A DNA stretch of 64,000 nucleotides from Epiperipatus broadwayi (GCA_028023455.1 JAQFVV010000073.1:977001-1041000), one strand, 5' to 3'; positions 15,572 to 29,526 are shown, numbered from the stretch's first letter. The notes: generated by a model from the letters alone, not told the origin. Numbers and translations: made by a program.

Positions 15572-17240
15572 ATGTTATTATTATTGCTATTGCTATTGTT
15601 ATTGTTGTTATTATTATTATTATTATTATTATTTAAATCTTAATAGTATATATATATAATTCTACCAAACGTACTGTTCAAGTTAATGTGGAAAGCTAAA
15701 ATAAAACTAATAAAAGTCTTAAAAGCACTGAGCCAGCTTTTGGCAGATTGCTGTCAGAATTATAGCGCTAAATAGAATTGCACCATTAAAAATATGCATA
15801 CATAATGGCAGCAAACAATATTTAAATCAGGCACAGTATATAAATTATATGTTCCATTTTTTGATAATGGGACACAGGAATTTTTTTTATCAAAGGAATG
15901 AGAATCTATATACATTACATTGCTATTTTTACATTAGTTTTAGTAAGATTTATAGTGTAATTGCACTAAGATTTTCTGGTTCATTATAAAGATTTTGTTA
16001 GCAGTGTTCAGTATGTCCATGCATGTCATTGTCAACTGCTATGTATCTTGGATGCTATCAGGCCTATTGGAGTTTTTCAATCATCTGAGGCTGTATGATT
16101 TTGCTGGTTAAAGTTGTTTTGCAAAGTACATGGATCTTCATACTCTAGATTGTGGCTGAGTTAGCATGTGTTTAGTTTGAGTACAGATAATCTCCAGTGT
16201 AAGATCTTCTGACAGGTGGCTTGTCATCTGTGAAGAAATATTGGCAAACCTGGTGTGTATTGGTTGTTAATTTGATTATAAGTAAAGTCTATGAGAGCAA
16301 TATCTTCTGCCCTAAATTGGGTTGTGAGTTGCATCTGTTTGATTCTCTTTGGCAGTTTATTCATTTTTAAAGAGTTTGGCCCACTTTTGTTTTCTGTTGG
16401 TGCTGATTCAATAGGTGGAAGGCATGGAGTGAGCATCTCTATATGGAAGTAGATGTTTAGTTAACTATAAAATGTAGAGGTTTCAGTTTTTTGCAGTTGT
16501 TTATTTTATTGTTGAAGTTTTGATGTGCTTCAGATGTTTTTCTATGTATGACAACTGGACCATGTTGTGTATAAGGCAATATGAAATGTTTGTTTTGAAG
16601 ATATTTGGGTGCCACTACATAAATTATGCATGTGTCTTGATCAGTAAGGAAGAGATTGTGTGCTTGTCTGGAATGTAGATGATAAGGGATTTCTTTATGA
16701 GTTTTGGAATGAATGGTGGGAATGTGTAGATGGCTACTCTCTTAGTGTTAGCTTTGGTTAGACTGATTACTAGTTGGCTATGTTTGTAAGCATTAGCTGT
16801 TACTGCAGTCTGTGGCAAGATATTTATGCTGGATACTTTAATAACACTGTATCTTCAGGCCTCTAATAATGAGGCAAAATTTGGCCTTTTGATCAGCAAT
16901 CTGTGTCACCATGCTATTTTGAATAGTCTTAGCTTGCAATCATAGCTATTGATAGAGACAGGGTTTGGTGTGTACTTGAGGCATATTGCTCAGAAGAATA
17001 TGACATTGCAATATAGTTTTATTATTAACTGAGAATCTTGCATAACTTATCTAAGGTACATTATTCAGTACCATAGTAGTATATTTTTGGCCACTGCTTC
17101 AAAAACATAATTGTTTAGGGTTTGAACCTTGATGTAAAAACAATGCTTTTGGATCATGTTGAAAATTTTAAGAACAAGATAACTTGGATTGTGGTGTTCT
17201 ACAGTTCTCATAATCACATCTCACAACCCATGCAGTGTTA
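13079..17240 (-). pseudogene. Possible decayed retroelement on the minus strand
   Basis: This block is visibly less AT-rich than its surroundings and strand-asymmetric: the minus strand is rich in A and C over G, like the sense strand of the LINE at 36-40 kb. Several minus-strand frames of 60-90 codons follow one another in different phases (16818-16624, 16436-16224, 14908-14711, 14753-14544, 14052-13852, 13348-13079), as expected from an old coding sequence full of frameshifts. A frame starting with ATG at 15173 reads MAAKPSHDPANTYQIA, then a stop, then an imperfect peptide duplication (SISPINDFSVQRSN and PIAPITSFSDQKLN) before ending at 14919. I recognise no catalytic motif, so assignment to a LINE is inference from composition only. 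A triplet microsatellite lies inside. Confidence 0.3.
15395..15632. repeat. Compound trinucleotide microsatellite (CTG/ACT/ATT/AGT)
   Basis: A run of trinucleotide repeats that changes unit several times: CTG/CTA, ACT, ATT, AGT and ATT again. It is typical of microsatellite evolution by interrupting substitutions and not coding. Confidence 0.9.
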
Positions 17241-17788
17241 TCACTTTATATAGAAGGAATCAGGAAAAATTATATATTTGCATTTGTGGCAGATAGTATA
17301 ATTGGGCAGGGGGGGGGAATCTCTTGAAAGCTATATACAGCCCTGTCAGTATTGTGTTATTTAAGCTGTTATTAACAACTTCCAATTCATCTGCAGTCAA
17401 TTGCTTTAGGAGGAGGGGAGTCTTGGCTTTCTTGGATTTGCAAGTCCAATTCTACGATATCATCTGTATTAATTTTTCTAAAATGTGGAAATTTTTTTAT
17501 TATTATTATTAAAAAATAACCACTTCTCTTTAGTATATGCATTATCTGCAGAATTAATATTGATGTGTTTTTCTTTCATCAATTTTATTATATGACAATT
17601 ATTTTTCTGCTTAATAATATCAATACCTTCTTAACCAAAGAGTTCAAAAAAATAAGAATTAAAATCTGGAATCATTAGCATTTTTTATGAACCTATTTTT
17701 TAAATTTCTGATTCATTTTTAGAATAAAGTAAAAAGATTAAAAGTAGTTACAAAATGAGTAGCCACATTAGTTCCATATTTAAATGCT

Positions 17789-17840
17789 AAGTCCTCATTG
17801 ATGAAGCCAAAAACTGACCTGGAGATATGAATATTATAGC
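17789..17840 (+). ncRNA. Decayed hammerhead-family fragment
   Basis: TCCTCA, TTGATGA at 17798-17804, then GCCAAAAACTGACCTGG. It aligns with the start of the hammerhead repeats at 7.9 and 52.7 kb but lacks the stem II hairpin and the GAAA box. It is almost certainly a relic; similarity is short and confidence low. Confidence 0.3.
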
Positions 17841-18270
17841 ATTACCATTTTTCTAGTAAAATTCATTAAATATTTAGGTTTACATAGGGTGGCTTTGGAA
17901 TACAATGATGAGAACTGCTACTGAAAGTTTGTGTTATGAATAATCTGAGAAAAATGTGCTTTCCTAATATTTTGTTACTTCATACATAGGATATAATATA
18001 AAAAGTCAGTAGTCTTTATAAATATTCATGGTCATTTTGTATACTTGTCATAATTCTGGGTTTAACATTCATGTCCATGGTAAATAGTTAGTGTGGTAAA
18101 TAGTTAGTGATTGATGCTTCTTCCTAGTTCATATACTGCAATTTCTGCAATATATACAGATAGTTTTATAATTCATTTTTTTCCTATTCTGGTCTTTTAG
18201 AAAGCATTGGCTGTCCAGTTACTTTTATTTATTTGAAATTTCATTCTGTCTCCTCTCAGCAGATTATTTA

Positions 18271-18540
18271 TATAATCTTTTGTATTTATGATAAATGCTA
18301 CTACAAGAGAAGCATTCAAATCATTTTTATCTTGGATTATCCTCATCCCCAGACCAGTTTCAACCTATGGGTCTCTTCAGTGAGGAGTTGGGACATTAGA
18401 TTCAAAAAACCACCTCAAGCTAAGCATTTATCCCAAAGTTAATTGTTAGCATGCTCTCAATTTTACATATTTGTAAATACAAGCTATATATAAGTCATGT
18501 GACATCTGACGTTTTATTATTACTATTATAATCTTTTGTA
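18271..18540 (-). mobile_element. Hammerhead foldback repeat (family H, copy 1) with 14 bp target-site duplication
   Basis: A 242 bp insertion (18285-18526) is bounded by the exact repeat TATAATCTTTTGTA at 18271-18284 and 18527-18540. The paralogous segment at 23.4 kb lacks the insert. The insert has short inverted ends (GATAAATGCTA near 18290 versus TAAGCATTTATC near 18422) and carries a hammerhead ribozyme on the minus strand. A second copy lies at 53.7-54.0 kb. The target-site duplication length and variable ends suggest reverse-transcription-based insertion rather than a cut-and-paste transposase. The insert has no coding capacity, so it must be mobilised by another element's enzyme. Confidence 0.75.
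18346..18386 (-). ncRNA. Type I hammerhead ribozyme (family H, copy 1)
   Basis: Reading the minus strand from 18386: stem I strand TCCTCA; core CTGAAGA (18380-18374, matching CUGANGA); stem II GACC/GGTT around loop CATA, closed by one G-U pair; GAAA (18361-18358); a minimal stem III in ACTGGT; cleavage nucleotide C at 18352 (GUC); then TGGGGA (18351-18346), which pairs with TCCTCA over six positions, one of them G-U. All conserved catalytic positions are present. A stem III this short is known for hammerheads in Penelope-like elements, which are thought to act best as dimers. Activity is inferred, not shown. Confidence 0.75.
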
Positions 18541-19924
18541 GGAAAGGATGTTCTAAGGAATTGCAAAGCTATATATAAAAATGCGATCAGCACTTACAAA
18601 AGTTGGACTTTACTTACTAGTATTAGCTATTTATATAGATAAAATTATTTTCCATCTCTTTATAATACGCATGCAATTTACAGCAATAGTTGAATCTTTT
18701 TAGTAATATTTATTTCCCTCTAAGCTGCCAGCATAAAAAAGTCAGACACACTTCATTTATAGCCAACAATTTCTCAATACATGACCAGCTCCATGTAATT
18801 TCAATTAACACAATTTTATTTAACTTGATTTTTGATATTTAATTAATCTAATTTTGTTATTTATAAAAGAACTAAATTACTAGATCTGTTTATTTTCTAA
18901 TTACTAAAATAAGGTACAACAAAAATATTTTTTTCTATTAAACATTTAAAAAAATTGTTACAAAGTTATCATTATTTGTTTTTCCTTGTTTTATCCAAAA
19001 TTTAATAAAACTGAATACTTTATTTGCATTATATAGACCCACACAGTACTTTACACATATTTTATATCATTGGAATCATTAAATTCTATAAATAAAACAA
19101 GAAATACACTTTGAAATTTCTCTTTATATTTGCTAAAGAAATTTTTTATTTTTATTTTTAGTATATCAAACATTGAAGGGCTTAAACCCATGTATGATAA
19201 TGTCTGATACATACTCCCTCACCAAAATAAATAAAAATGGTCATAAGGTTCAACCTACTTTGAATCCATATTTCTTTTTTTTATTCACCAAATTTAGGCT
19301 TTACACATTTAATGTTTTTTTTTAATTATTTTATATTAACTTTGCCCTGACTATTATACTGTTGGGATGTCCAGTTTTTTGAATTTTTAACAGTAAAAAA
19401 AAAAACTATATTCCTTAAGAATTTGAACTCATAATCGTTGGTTTTCTAGGTAAAATTTATTACAAAAGCCAATGGAAATATTACATTGGTCGAGTAAAAT
19501 TTTGTTAAAATTCATTTATCTCATACGTAACTAATTAAAAGTAAATATTTTCTATTTGAATTTGAATTATTTTTTTCAAATACTTAATATTTCATAAATA
19601 TATTATGAAAAAAGTAAATGCGTAAAAAAAGGTTAGAAAATTAATTTAAAAGCCAATACATAAATACTTTATGTAGTAGATGATCACATGATATTTAAAT
19701 TTAGAATTCATTTGTAGAGAGTGTTTGTTTATTTATTTTCACATCGTACTTAAATTACAATTTTAGTCAGATTTTTTTTTTAATTTTTAACCATTTTTTT
19801 AAATAATATATAACTAAAATATATATAAAAAAGTTTTTTTTTTAATAATGCTTTTATGTAAATAGCCGGTTAAAATGTATAAATTAAAGTAATCAATACC
19901 TTGGTTAATTTGCCATTCTTGGAA

Positions 19925-20112
19925 AATATCAGAGATCTTAAGAATCTAGACTTGTTATAAAACGATTGGAAATTGCAGGAATATTGTCATTTTATAAAGG
20001 GATTTGAAGCCTTTTTGATTTTATGATTTATTTGATCCTCAAATGCTTTTATTTATTCCTGCAATTTCCCATTGTTTTATAACAAATCTAGATTCTTAAG
20101 ATCTCTGATATT
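19925..20112. repeat. Foldback repeat with ~60 bp arms
   Basis: The left arm 19925-19984 and right arm 20054-20112 are near-perfect reverse complements (for example AGAGATCTTAAGAATCTAGA on the left), with a spacer of about 70 bp. Such high arm identity suggests a recent origin. No coding content, and no target-site duplication that I can fix with confidence. Confidence 0.85.
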
Positions 20113-23100
20113 TTTGCAATAATATCAAATTAACTGAGAAATGAATGACTTTGTTATTTTTCTACCTTTTATTCAGCTACTTATATAAAAGTATTATTTA
20201 AAAAAAAAAAAAAACTTTTTTTCACATTTTTTTTTCTAAACAATAAATTTTCTTATTTACTCACTTCCTTACAGTTGTAAGCTTATTTGCTTTTGATGAA
20301 CTGAATAATGCTCCCTAACTAATGTATATCTCAACCCTCAGACTCACCATCAAATCCCATGACTAAACATACAAATGTACATTCCTGAAAATATTTTAAA
20401 TGTTTCTACAGCTAGAGCGAAATGTTACAGAATTATTATGTAAAACAAATATTTAATAGCAAACCAGGCTCATCTACTGCTATTTAAAATATGAAATTAT
20501 CTAAAATAGGAAACTGTCCTTTATCAAATTCAATTAGTAATGGCCTACAAGATTCCAGCTGGTGCCTTAAAAATTCTCACAATATTTTCCATAACAAAAT
20601 GGATATGATTATCTGGACACAAAAAAACTCTCACTATATCACACTTACACATTCCAACAATTCATATCAACACATCATATTGCTGATCTCTCCAGAAGCT
20701 CTAAAATATCAACACATACCAATTTTTCACACACCACCAATTCATCATAATGAGTTTGTCTATTCACTTTTAACTGACTTTAAAATTTGAGAACTACATG
20801 GCCCTTAAACATAATTTTTTATTTCTTTACTTGGTAGTTATAATAGTCATGATAAGAATCTGTCTAATATTGGGTTCCACTTTTTTTTTCTTTATATTAT
20901 AAAATTTTCTCTGAAAACATACATCTCAAATCTATCCTGTGTTATTAATAATAAATCATTTACTTTTCTCACATAATTTGAAAATATTTTTTATCTAGTG
21001 ATTCTTTTTTGGATGGTAATTGGAAAGAAGAGCACTCTGATTTGTTATTATATATTCTTTATTTTCTTATAGATAGAGAATAAAATTGATATTGATATTT
21101 AGAGTTCAACATCCTCTGATTATATACTACTTTATATACTACTATATGGAAATCATAAATATTGACATCAACTATATCAATAAAACTTCTATGATCTAAA
21201 TACTCATCTTCTTTGTTATAGTCTCTATCAGGGTTTTAATTACCATGAAATACATATCTTTATTCATCTTCTTTGGTATAAAAAAATTATAAAATGTCTA
21301 TCTCTATTCATCCTCTTTGATATAGACTCTATCAATGTTAACCTCTTTGGTTTATTTTCTAGATTTCCTTTTCCTATTTGCTTTATGATTATTAACTTTC
21401 TTCATTGCTATCTAACTTTTCTTCAATTGATTTTATTTCATATTCTTGTTTTATTTCTTCTTGTTTATCACTGTTTTTCACAATAGCAATTATGATTATT
21501 AGATTTTTTTCTTGAATGACCTTCTTATTCAATTGCTTATTCAGAAAGCCTCATAATGTTTTTAATAAGGTTCATGGCTTTTACACCCATTGTTTCATCT
21601 TTTTTCTTCATGTATTGCTGGATTTCTAATTTTCCTTTATTGCAACTTTTTTTCTTCTTGTAATATTTTATGATCTTCTGATTTCCATAGCATTTCTTTT
21701 AATATTTTATTATATTCTTGTTTTGTTCAATCTTTTGTTGCATTTATTTGAACATTTTGGCATTTTCTTCTCATGAAATTTTAAATAACATATTTAGTGT
21801 CATGACATTCTCTTCTTCAGGCTTAATATCAGCCCCATCTGACTTGTCTTTTTTTGTCTGCTGGTTCATTGGCATGTTGATCCATTTTATAGAACCTGAA
21901 CCTAGTGATCATATATTGCCAATAATATGTACTTTTAAACTATCATAGAAAAGTTATAAGCACTAATAATACATTTTAACAAAAAAGCTTGCCTACCCAA
22001 CAATACATCTCCTCAAAACTTTCCTCCAGATTTGTAACTCTCATAGGCTATTTTATTTATTTTCATTTTATTAATGACCCAGATTTATATCCTGATTTTT
22101 TTATTATTATTTTGTTTATGAAATAAACTATTTTTTCTCCCTATTCCATGCCACAAATGTCTATGTGCATGATTTAATTTATACCTTATAACATTCTAAC
22201 TCTTGTTTCATAATTATAATAATTTTACAATATTATTCTAGTGAGTCATAGATTTAATTAAATGTTTTAACAAACTTGACATAATCAGCCTCAGTTGAGC
22301 ATCTATAATGTTCTCATCATTCAGAGGGTCTTATTGGCTTTTAAACTCTCCTTATATAATACCCCATTTGGGAATTCATAAAGTACCAATCACTTATTTG
22401 CTAAGTGATAATAAATAAATCTATCACTATATCACATCTGTACCGGTCAGCCAATGAGTATTTTATTGCTGTCCTCTCCATGCACTGCACCTAGTTGCAA
22501 TGGCAAATGTTAATAACTTATAAGACTAATAATCTATGTCCCAACTGTTTAATTTTAATGATTTTAATCACCTTTTCAATATAACTGTATCAGCAGTTAG
22601 CTAATGGATTACATGATAAAGAAATAGTTGTAATTAATGAGTGCCAGTTTATTTTTATTTTAAGGCATTTCAGTACCATGTAAAGACTTAAAATTATGAT
22701 TCTTAATTATGATACTAGTATTTACATACAAATGCTAGCTATTAATTTTTTATTAGATATTAATATAAGTTATGTAAATCAAGCATGCACACATTTCTAA
22801 TAGGTTAGGAATAATTTGATGGGCTGCTAGGAATAAGAAATAGAGATTATAATATAACAAACAATTTAATAATAATAGTTACAAAAGTTGGTCAAATATC
22901 TCCCCTAAAATTCTAGAAATAAAGAGAATTATCTTTATACACAGACAACAATAATACCCATAAAAGAAAAAAATCTTTAAAAATAACTGTAAATAGAAAC
23001 CAGTAAAAATGTTAATAAAAATGAAATAATGGATACTTAATGCAATTAATAAAATTAGTGTAATTAATCTCTGGTTTAAAAATCACTTAAGTTCGTAGTT

Positions 23101-23151
23101 CTTTTCATGAACATTTTCTTTCTGATATAATTGTAAATTTGGCAATATTTA
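20113..23151. other. AT-rich sequence, nothing recognised
   Basis: About 3 kb with no supportable gene. Frames of 76-99 codons at 20491-20790 and 21718-21948 lack any domain I know. 21.2-21.8 kb is pyrimidine-rich on the plus strand (many TTCTT runs). Confidence 0.4.
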
Positions 23152-24404
23152 GATATGTGTGTTCATGTATTCATGGTAATGTTGCATATTTGTCATAATT
23201 CTGGTTTTAATGTTAAATTCCATGGATAATAGTTGACAAATGATGTTTCTACAATGGAGGTAGTAATTCTCATAGTTTACATACTGCCTTTTTTACAATA
23301 TACATAGGTACACTAATAATTCTATATTTGTTTATTTGTCTAGTCTTTTAGAAAATATTGGTTATGAGGTTACTTTTTTTTATTTCAATTTTATTTTGTC
23401 TTCTAGGAAAAATATTTATATCACATTTTTCGTGCAAGAATGTTCTAAGCAATCAGGACACCATCACAGAACAAATGTGGTCAGCACTTGTAAAAGTTAG
23501 ACTTTACTTACTCATATTAGTATAGGATATATGAGCACAGACTTTCACATGACCCACCACTCTCCACTCTATCTAATAACACTGATACATTCAAGCACAT
23601 ATATGCTGAAAAGATGTGCTTGAGTGTATCAGTGTTATTAGATAGAGTGGAGAGTGGTGGGTCATGTGAAAGTCTGTGCTCATATATTCTATATTACATA
23701 TATAGACACATGGTATATATGAAGCCTGTGTTTCAGTTATTACTCATATTAGCTACTTTTTATAAAGAAAATTATTTTTCATTTTTTTTATAAAACACCT
23801 GCTTGTAATTTAGACTCGATAATAGCAATTTACAGCTATGGTTGAATCTTTTTTTTTTAGTTGTAAGTTTGCTTTCTTCTCTGTAAGTCATTTTCTGGTA
23901 TAAACAAGGGGCGGAATAATATAAACACATTGCTTTTATAGCCAACAATTTCTGAATACATGACCAGCTCTATATAAACTAAATTAATACTATTTTTACT
24001 TATATTGATTTTTGATTTTTAATTTATTTTTGGTTTTTAGTTAATCTAATTTTATTTACAAAAGAACTAAATTACTAGATTTGTAAATCTGTTTATATGC
24101 TAATTACAAAGATAAGTTACAGCAAAAGAAATATTTCTTTCTGTTAAATATTTACTATTAAAAAAAAAAATACAAAGTTATTATTTTTTGCTTTTCTTTT
24201 TTTTTTTTTTTCAAATTTTAATAAACCTAAACACTTTACTTGAAATATATAGAGCTACGCAGGATTTTACATATATTTTATATCATTAAAACCCATTAAT
24301 TAAATACAATAAAAAATACACTTTAAAATTTATCTTTATTTTTGCTAAAAAAAATATTTCTTTATAAAAATAAACAAGAAACATTGAAGAGATTAAACAT
24401 ATGT
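23152..24404. repeat. Segmental duplication, copy 2
   Basis: Direct-orientation partner of 18014-19192. It lacks the hammerhead insertion and instead carries a 219 bp palindromic insertion (23521-23739). Comparing the copies gives a pre-insertion state for both events. Confidence 0.85.
23508..23752 (+). mobile_element. Palindromic F1-family insertion with 13 bp target-site duplication
   Basis: The insert 23521-23739 is flanked by TTACTCATATTAG at 23508-23520 and 23740-23752; the duplicated locus near 18.6 kb has a single diverged copy and no insert. Its left part is an almost perfect palindrome: arms 23521-23600 and 23614-23693 (80 bp each, about one mismatch) around a 13 bp loop. The right part is a unique tail ending GAAGCCTGTGTTTCAG. 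The arms contain the F1 landmark CTTTCACATGACC. An insertion that is inverted-duplicated at one end only and has a 13 bp duplication fits snap-back during reverse transcription. It has no coding capacity. Confidence 0.85.
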
Positions 24405-24526
24405 AATTCACAATGAAATCTTTAATTCTAAAAACTTGAATTCAGACTATCAATTTTTCTGCATTATGCAATCAATCTTATACAACATGATAACATACAT
24501 ATGAAATAGATAAATGATTTTCAATG

Positions 24527-24775
24527 TACATATTGTGTGCTGAACCAGCCTTCATCCGTTGGGCCAGATCGTAATCTCCCACACATGACTGTGAATATGT
24601 GTGGGATGTGGTGATCTGGACCAATTGATGAGTACTGCTTCAGCATAAAATATATTGATTGCAGATCATTTTTGTTTTTCATATGTGTGTGGTCATTTGT
24701 GTCCTGTTGTATAAGATGGATTGGATAGATGTACGGAGCTTGAAGGTCTGAGTTCAAGCCCTTTATAATTACATT
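24527..24775 (+). repeat. F1-family copy with palindromic end
   Basis: Arms at about 24531-24586 and 24597-24654 are imperfect reverse complements around a 10 bp loop, then the sequence runs on through GGTCTGAGTTCAAGCCC (24752-24768) as in the other F1 copies. The layout matches the 23.5 kb insertion, an inverted duplication at the left end only, but the arms are more diverged, so it is older. The 78-codon minus frame across it is an artefact. Confidence 0.75.
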
Positions 24776-25929
24776 TAGTTTATAGACAACCTTATCATAT
24801 TTAAATAATGATACTAATAATTGTATTTAAAGTTCTAAGGTGACTTATTGGTGTAGTATATTGCAATTATTAAGACTAGATTTCAAATCTAGAGTATATA
24901 TGGATGTTTTCAGATAATTAAAAAAAAATCCAAGCAAGTTGAAGATATTGTTTTATCTCATAGTCATTCTAGGAATCACTTCAATATTGATTAGTAAATG
25001 AAACTTTGCTGACTTTAGCTGTAGGATGGAATAGACACTAGCTATTTTATAATGCAGGTCTATAAAAAAAATCACAAATTATGAGAGAGTAAATCAAAAA
25101 CTATGGGAGAAATAATCCTTAATCTGGGGATGTAAACCCATGGCATATATTTAAGCAAATTGCACTACATGTTTAAATGTTATTTGTAACATATATAATT
25201 TTAGAACGAGCATTACAATTTTTTTTTAGAAAAGTAAGATTTATTTACATCTTTGTTAGTTTTAAAATCATTCATTTTCTCCTCATTAAATATGATTATA
25301 TGATAATAATACTGATAAGAGGATTATTAAAAATAAAAAAATAACAGTTATGTTATTTTAATACTCTTTGAAATATGTTTTTAAAATAAATTATAAATGT
25401 CTAATGGCATTGAACAAGAATTTTCACTTTTTGAAGAATGTACTAAGATATTATTTATTAAAAAAGAATTAATGTTACTTTTAATAAAATATTTTATCAT
25501 TATCTCTTTGAATTTGTTTTTATTATATGTAAACAATATACGTATATAATAGAAATGCAGGTGTTTGTATTGTTTTCTCCAAATTCTAAATATAAATATA
25601 TTTCATGTATGTAGTTATTAAGATCCACAGTTTATATAAATAATACGTCTACATATCATATCTATTAGATAAAACTGAAAACTCCATGATCCACTCAAGC
25701 TGAAGATTTCATTTCAAGTATCCGTCCCATTAATAAAAGTAAGCATTCTTTATTAATCAGTAAATGAATATCTAGCACTTATTTTTAGTTATTTAATAAA
25801 ACAAATTTTTAGTTTTAGAATAAAACAAAAATAAAATACATCATCTTTTCTTTACGATCAAAAATTCTTATGAATAATATCTATATTTCACAGATCATGG
25901 ATGAGGCTATTGTAAAGATTTTAACCTGC
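24776..25929. other. AT-rich sequence, nothing recognised
   Basis: About 1.15 kb of AT-rich sequence. Nothing supportable seen. Confidence 0.4.
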
Positions 25930-26612
25930 AGTGCATGACTGATTTATCGATCTATCTACGTGTTTATCTGTTACTTTACTTGTGCACCTCTTTGACCGCC
26001 CATCAGTCTTTCATACTATTTATTTATGCATCTCCTATTCATCCATCCATTTATCTATTCATTCATCAAATCATTCATTATCTATTTATACATCGATCTT
26101 CTATCCTTCATCTGTCTCTCTACCTATCTATATTACTAGGTATCCAATATCCATTTATCCAGTTACTTGTAATACCATTAATTAGCTATTCATCTCTCTG
26201 TTTGTCTATTAACTATCTATTAACAATTTATCCATTTCATATATTCATTTATTTATCTATTGAACCATTTATCAATCCATCTGATCTTCCATTTGTTTAT
26301 CTGTCTATCAGTCCAGACAATAATGTATCTATTTTTTTATCTGCTCATATATGCATCCAGTGATTCATTTATCTATCCATCCATACATCCATCTATCTAG
26401 TAATCTATTTATTGATATAATTTATTAGTTCATCTATCTGTCTATCTTTCTATCAATTTATCACTTTTATCTATGTACTTAATATGGCTTCCTACTCACT
26501 TACCTATATACTTTTCTATTTATTTAACTATCTCATCTATTGATTGATTGATTTATCTCCCTATCTTATTTCATCCCTTCTTATATACCAGATAACTATC
26601 TATCTATAATTT
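25930..26612. repeat. Degenerate (TCTA/TCCA/TTCA)n tetranucleotide tract
   Basis: About 680 bp of imperfect TCTA, TCCA, TTTA and CATC units. The frame at 25935-26363 (142 codons) arises because the repeat lacks stops in that phase; its Ser/Ile/Tyr/Leu-rich product has no domain and should not be called a gene. Confidence 0.85.
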
Positions 26613-26655
26613 TTGAAGAGGTGAATTCGAAACATTGGTTTATTAAATTTAATTA
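26606..26655 (+). ncRNA. Possible hammerhead relic
   Basis: TTGAAGA (26613-26619), a weak stem II, GAAA (26629-26632), then CATTGGT, which could form a two-pair stem III with an ATTG loop and a following U. The first core base is T instead of C, and stem I does not pair well. It is probably a relic or chance. Confidence 0.2.
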
Positions 26656-27355
26656 AATGGTTCATAATATCATCATAAGTCTGTAAAACAGAACAAAATG
26701 AATTCATTTTTAGCTTTAATTTGAAGTATATATATTATGACCTTTGGCTTTGCCAAAAAAGCTTGTGGTTTCATTATCGCTGATATTTAACTAGAAAAAA
26801 ATATGAGAAGAATTTATTAAGTTCAACTATCTCTGTAAATTATATAAGCATAGACAAGTCTAATAATTAGTGATTAAAATATTTCTGTCATAAATAGATA
26901 ATATTATGTTTTAATTGATGGCTTTGCTAAAACATTTTAAACTTATAATTAAAGCATATGTTAATAAGTTAAATCTAAAGTGTAGCTAATCATATTAGAG
27001 AAGTTTAGATTATTTAATACAAGTTAGAATAACTAGATTAATACCTGAATTAACCCTAATATTAATTAAATGTTAAATTTTAAGGAGTAGTTATTATAAT
27101 TCAAATTTAAAAAAATATATTTAAAATAATTCATAATAGTAATCAGTCTATTTGTCTAAATAATAGTATTAAAATTGAGTTAAGAGATTAAACTAAATAG
27201 GTAATCAATATTGCTATTGAAAGAAGTTTTAAATTTGATAGTTAAAATATAGGGAATGATTTCTAAATGTGCAATAAGAATTTTAATTTTTTTATTTATT
27301 AATCGAAATATTTCTTTAATTATGTAATATTTAATATTCTAAAGTATTTTTTTAA

Positions 27356-27525
27356 TTAAAGGGATTAATTATAAATTTATTTAAACGCATATTCATTACG
27401 TAAATAATATTCATTAAGGCTGTAGTAAGCTTGTGGTTTTAAGACCTGTAGAGGTCCCTACTATCGCATTTTATACGCATGTGATTGAGGCTACAGCCTT
27501 AATGAATATTATTTAAAGGGATTAA
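27356..27525 (-). mobile_element. Small foldback insertion with 13 bp target-site duplication
   Basis: A 144 bp insert (27369-27512) lies between TTAAAGGGATTAA at 27356-27368 and 27513-27525. Perfect 24 bp arms (27402-27425 and 27491-27514; the last two bases overlap the duplication) enclose a 65 bp spacer, and about 33 bp beyond the left arm has no inverted partner. The left part resembles, in reverse orientation, a copy near 50.87-50.94 kb (TTACGTAAT and AATAAATTTATAA blocks). In the minus orientation this is an inverted duplication at the 5' end with a unique 3' end. No coding content. Confidence 0.75.

Positions 27526-29526
<2,001 letters not shown>

Larger units (their letters stand above)
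18014..19192. repeat. Segmental duplication, copy 1
   Basis: About 920 bp (insert excluded) is collinear with 23152-24404 in the same orientation at moderate to high identity. Shared blocks include CAGCACTTACAAAAGTTGGA (here) and its counterpart, TTTATAGCCAACAATTTCT, and AAAGAACTAAATTACTAGAT. It has no coding signal. Copy 1 contains a 242 bp insertion absent from copy 2 (18285-18526); copy 2 has its own insertion absent here. Whether the unit is an old transposable element or a local duplication cannot be told from one window. Confidence 0.85.

Noticed and set aside
25935-26363. 142-codon frame resembling a membrane protein
   Set aside because: It is a translation of a degenerate TCTA/TCCA repeat, with no domain and an overlapping frame of the same quality.
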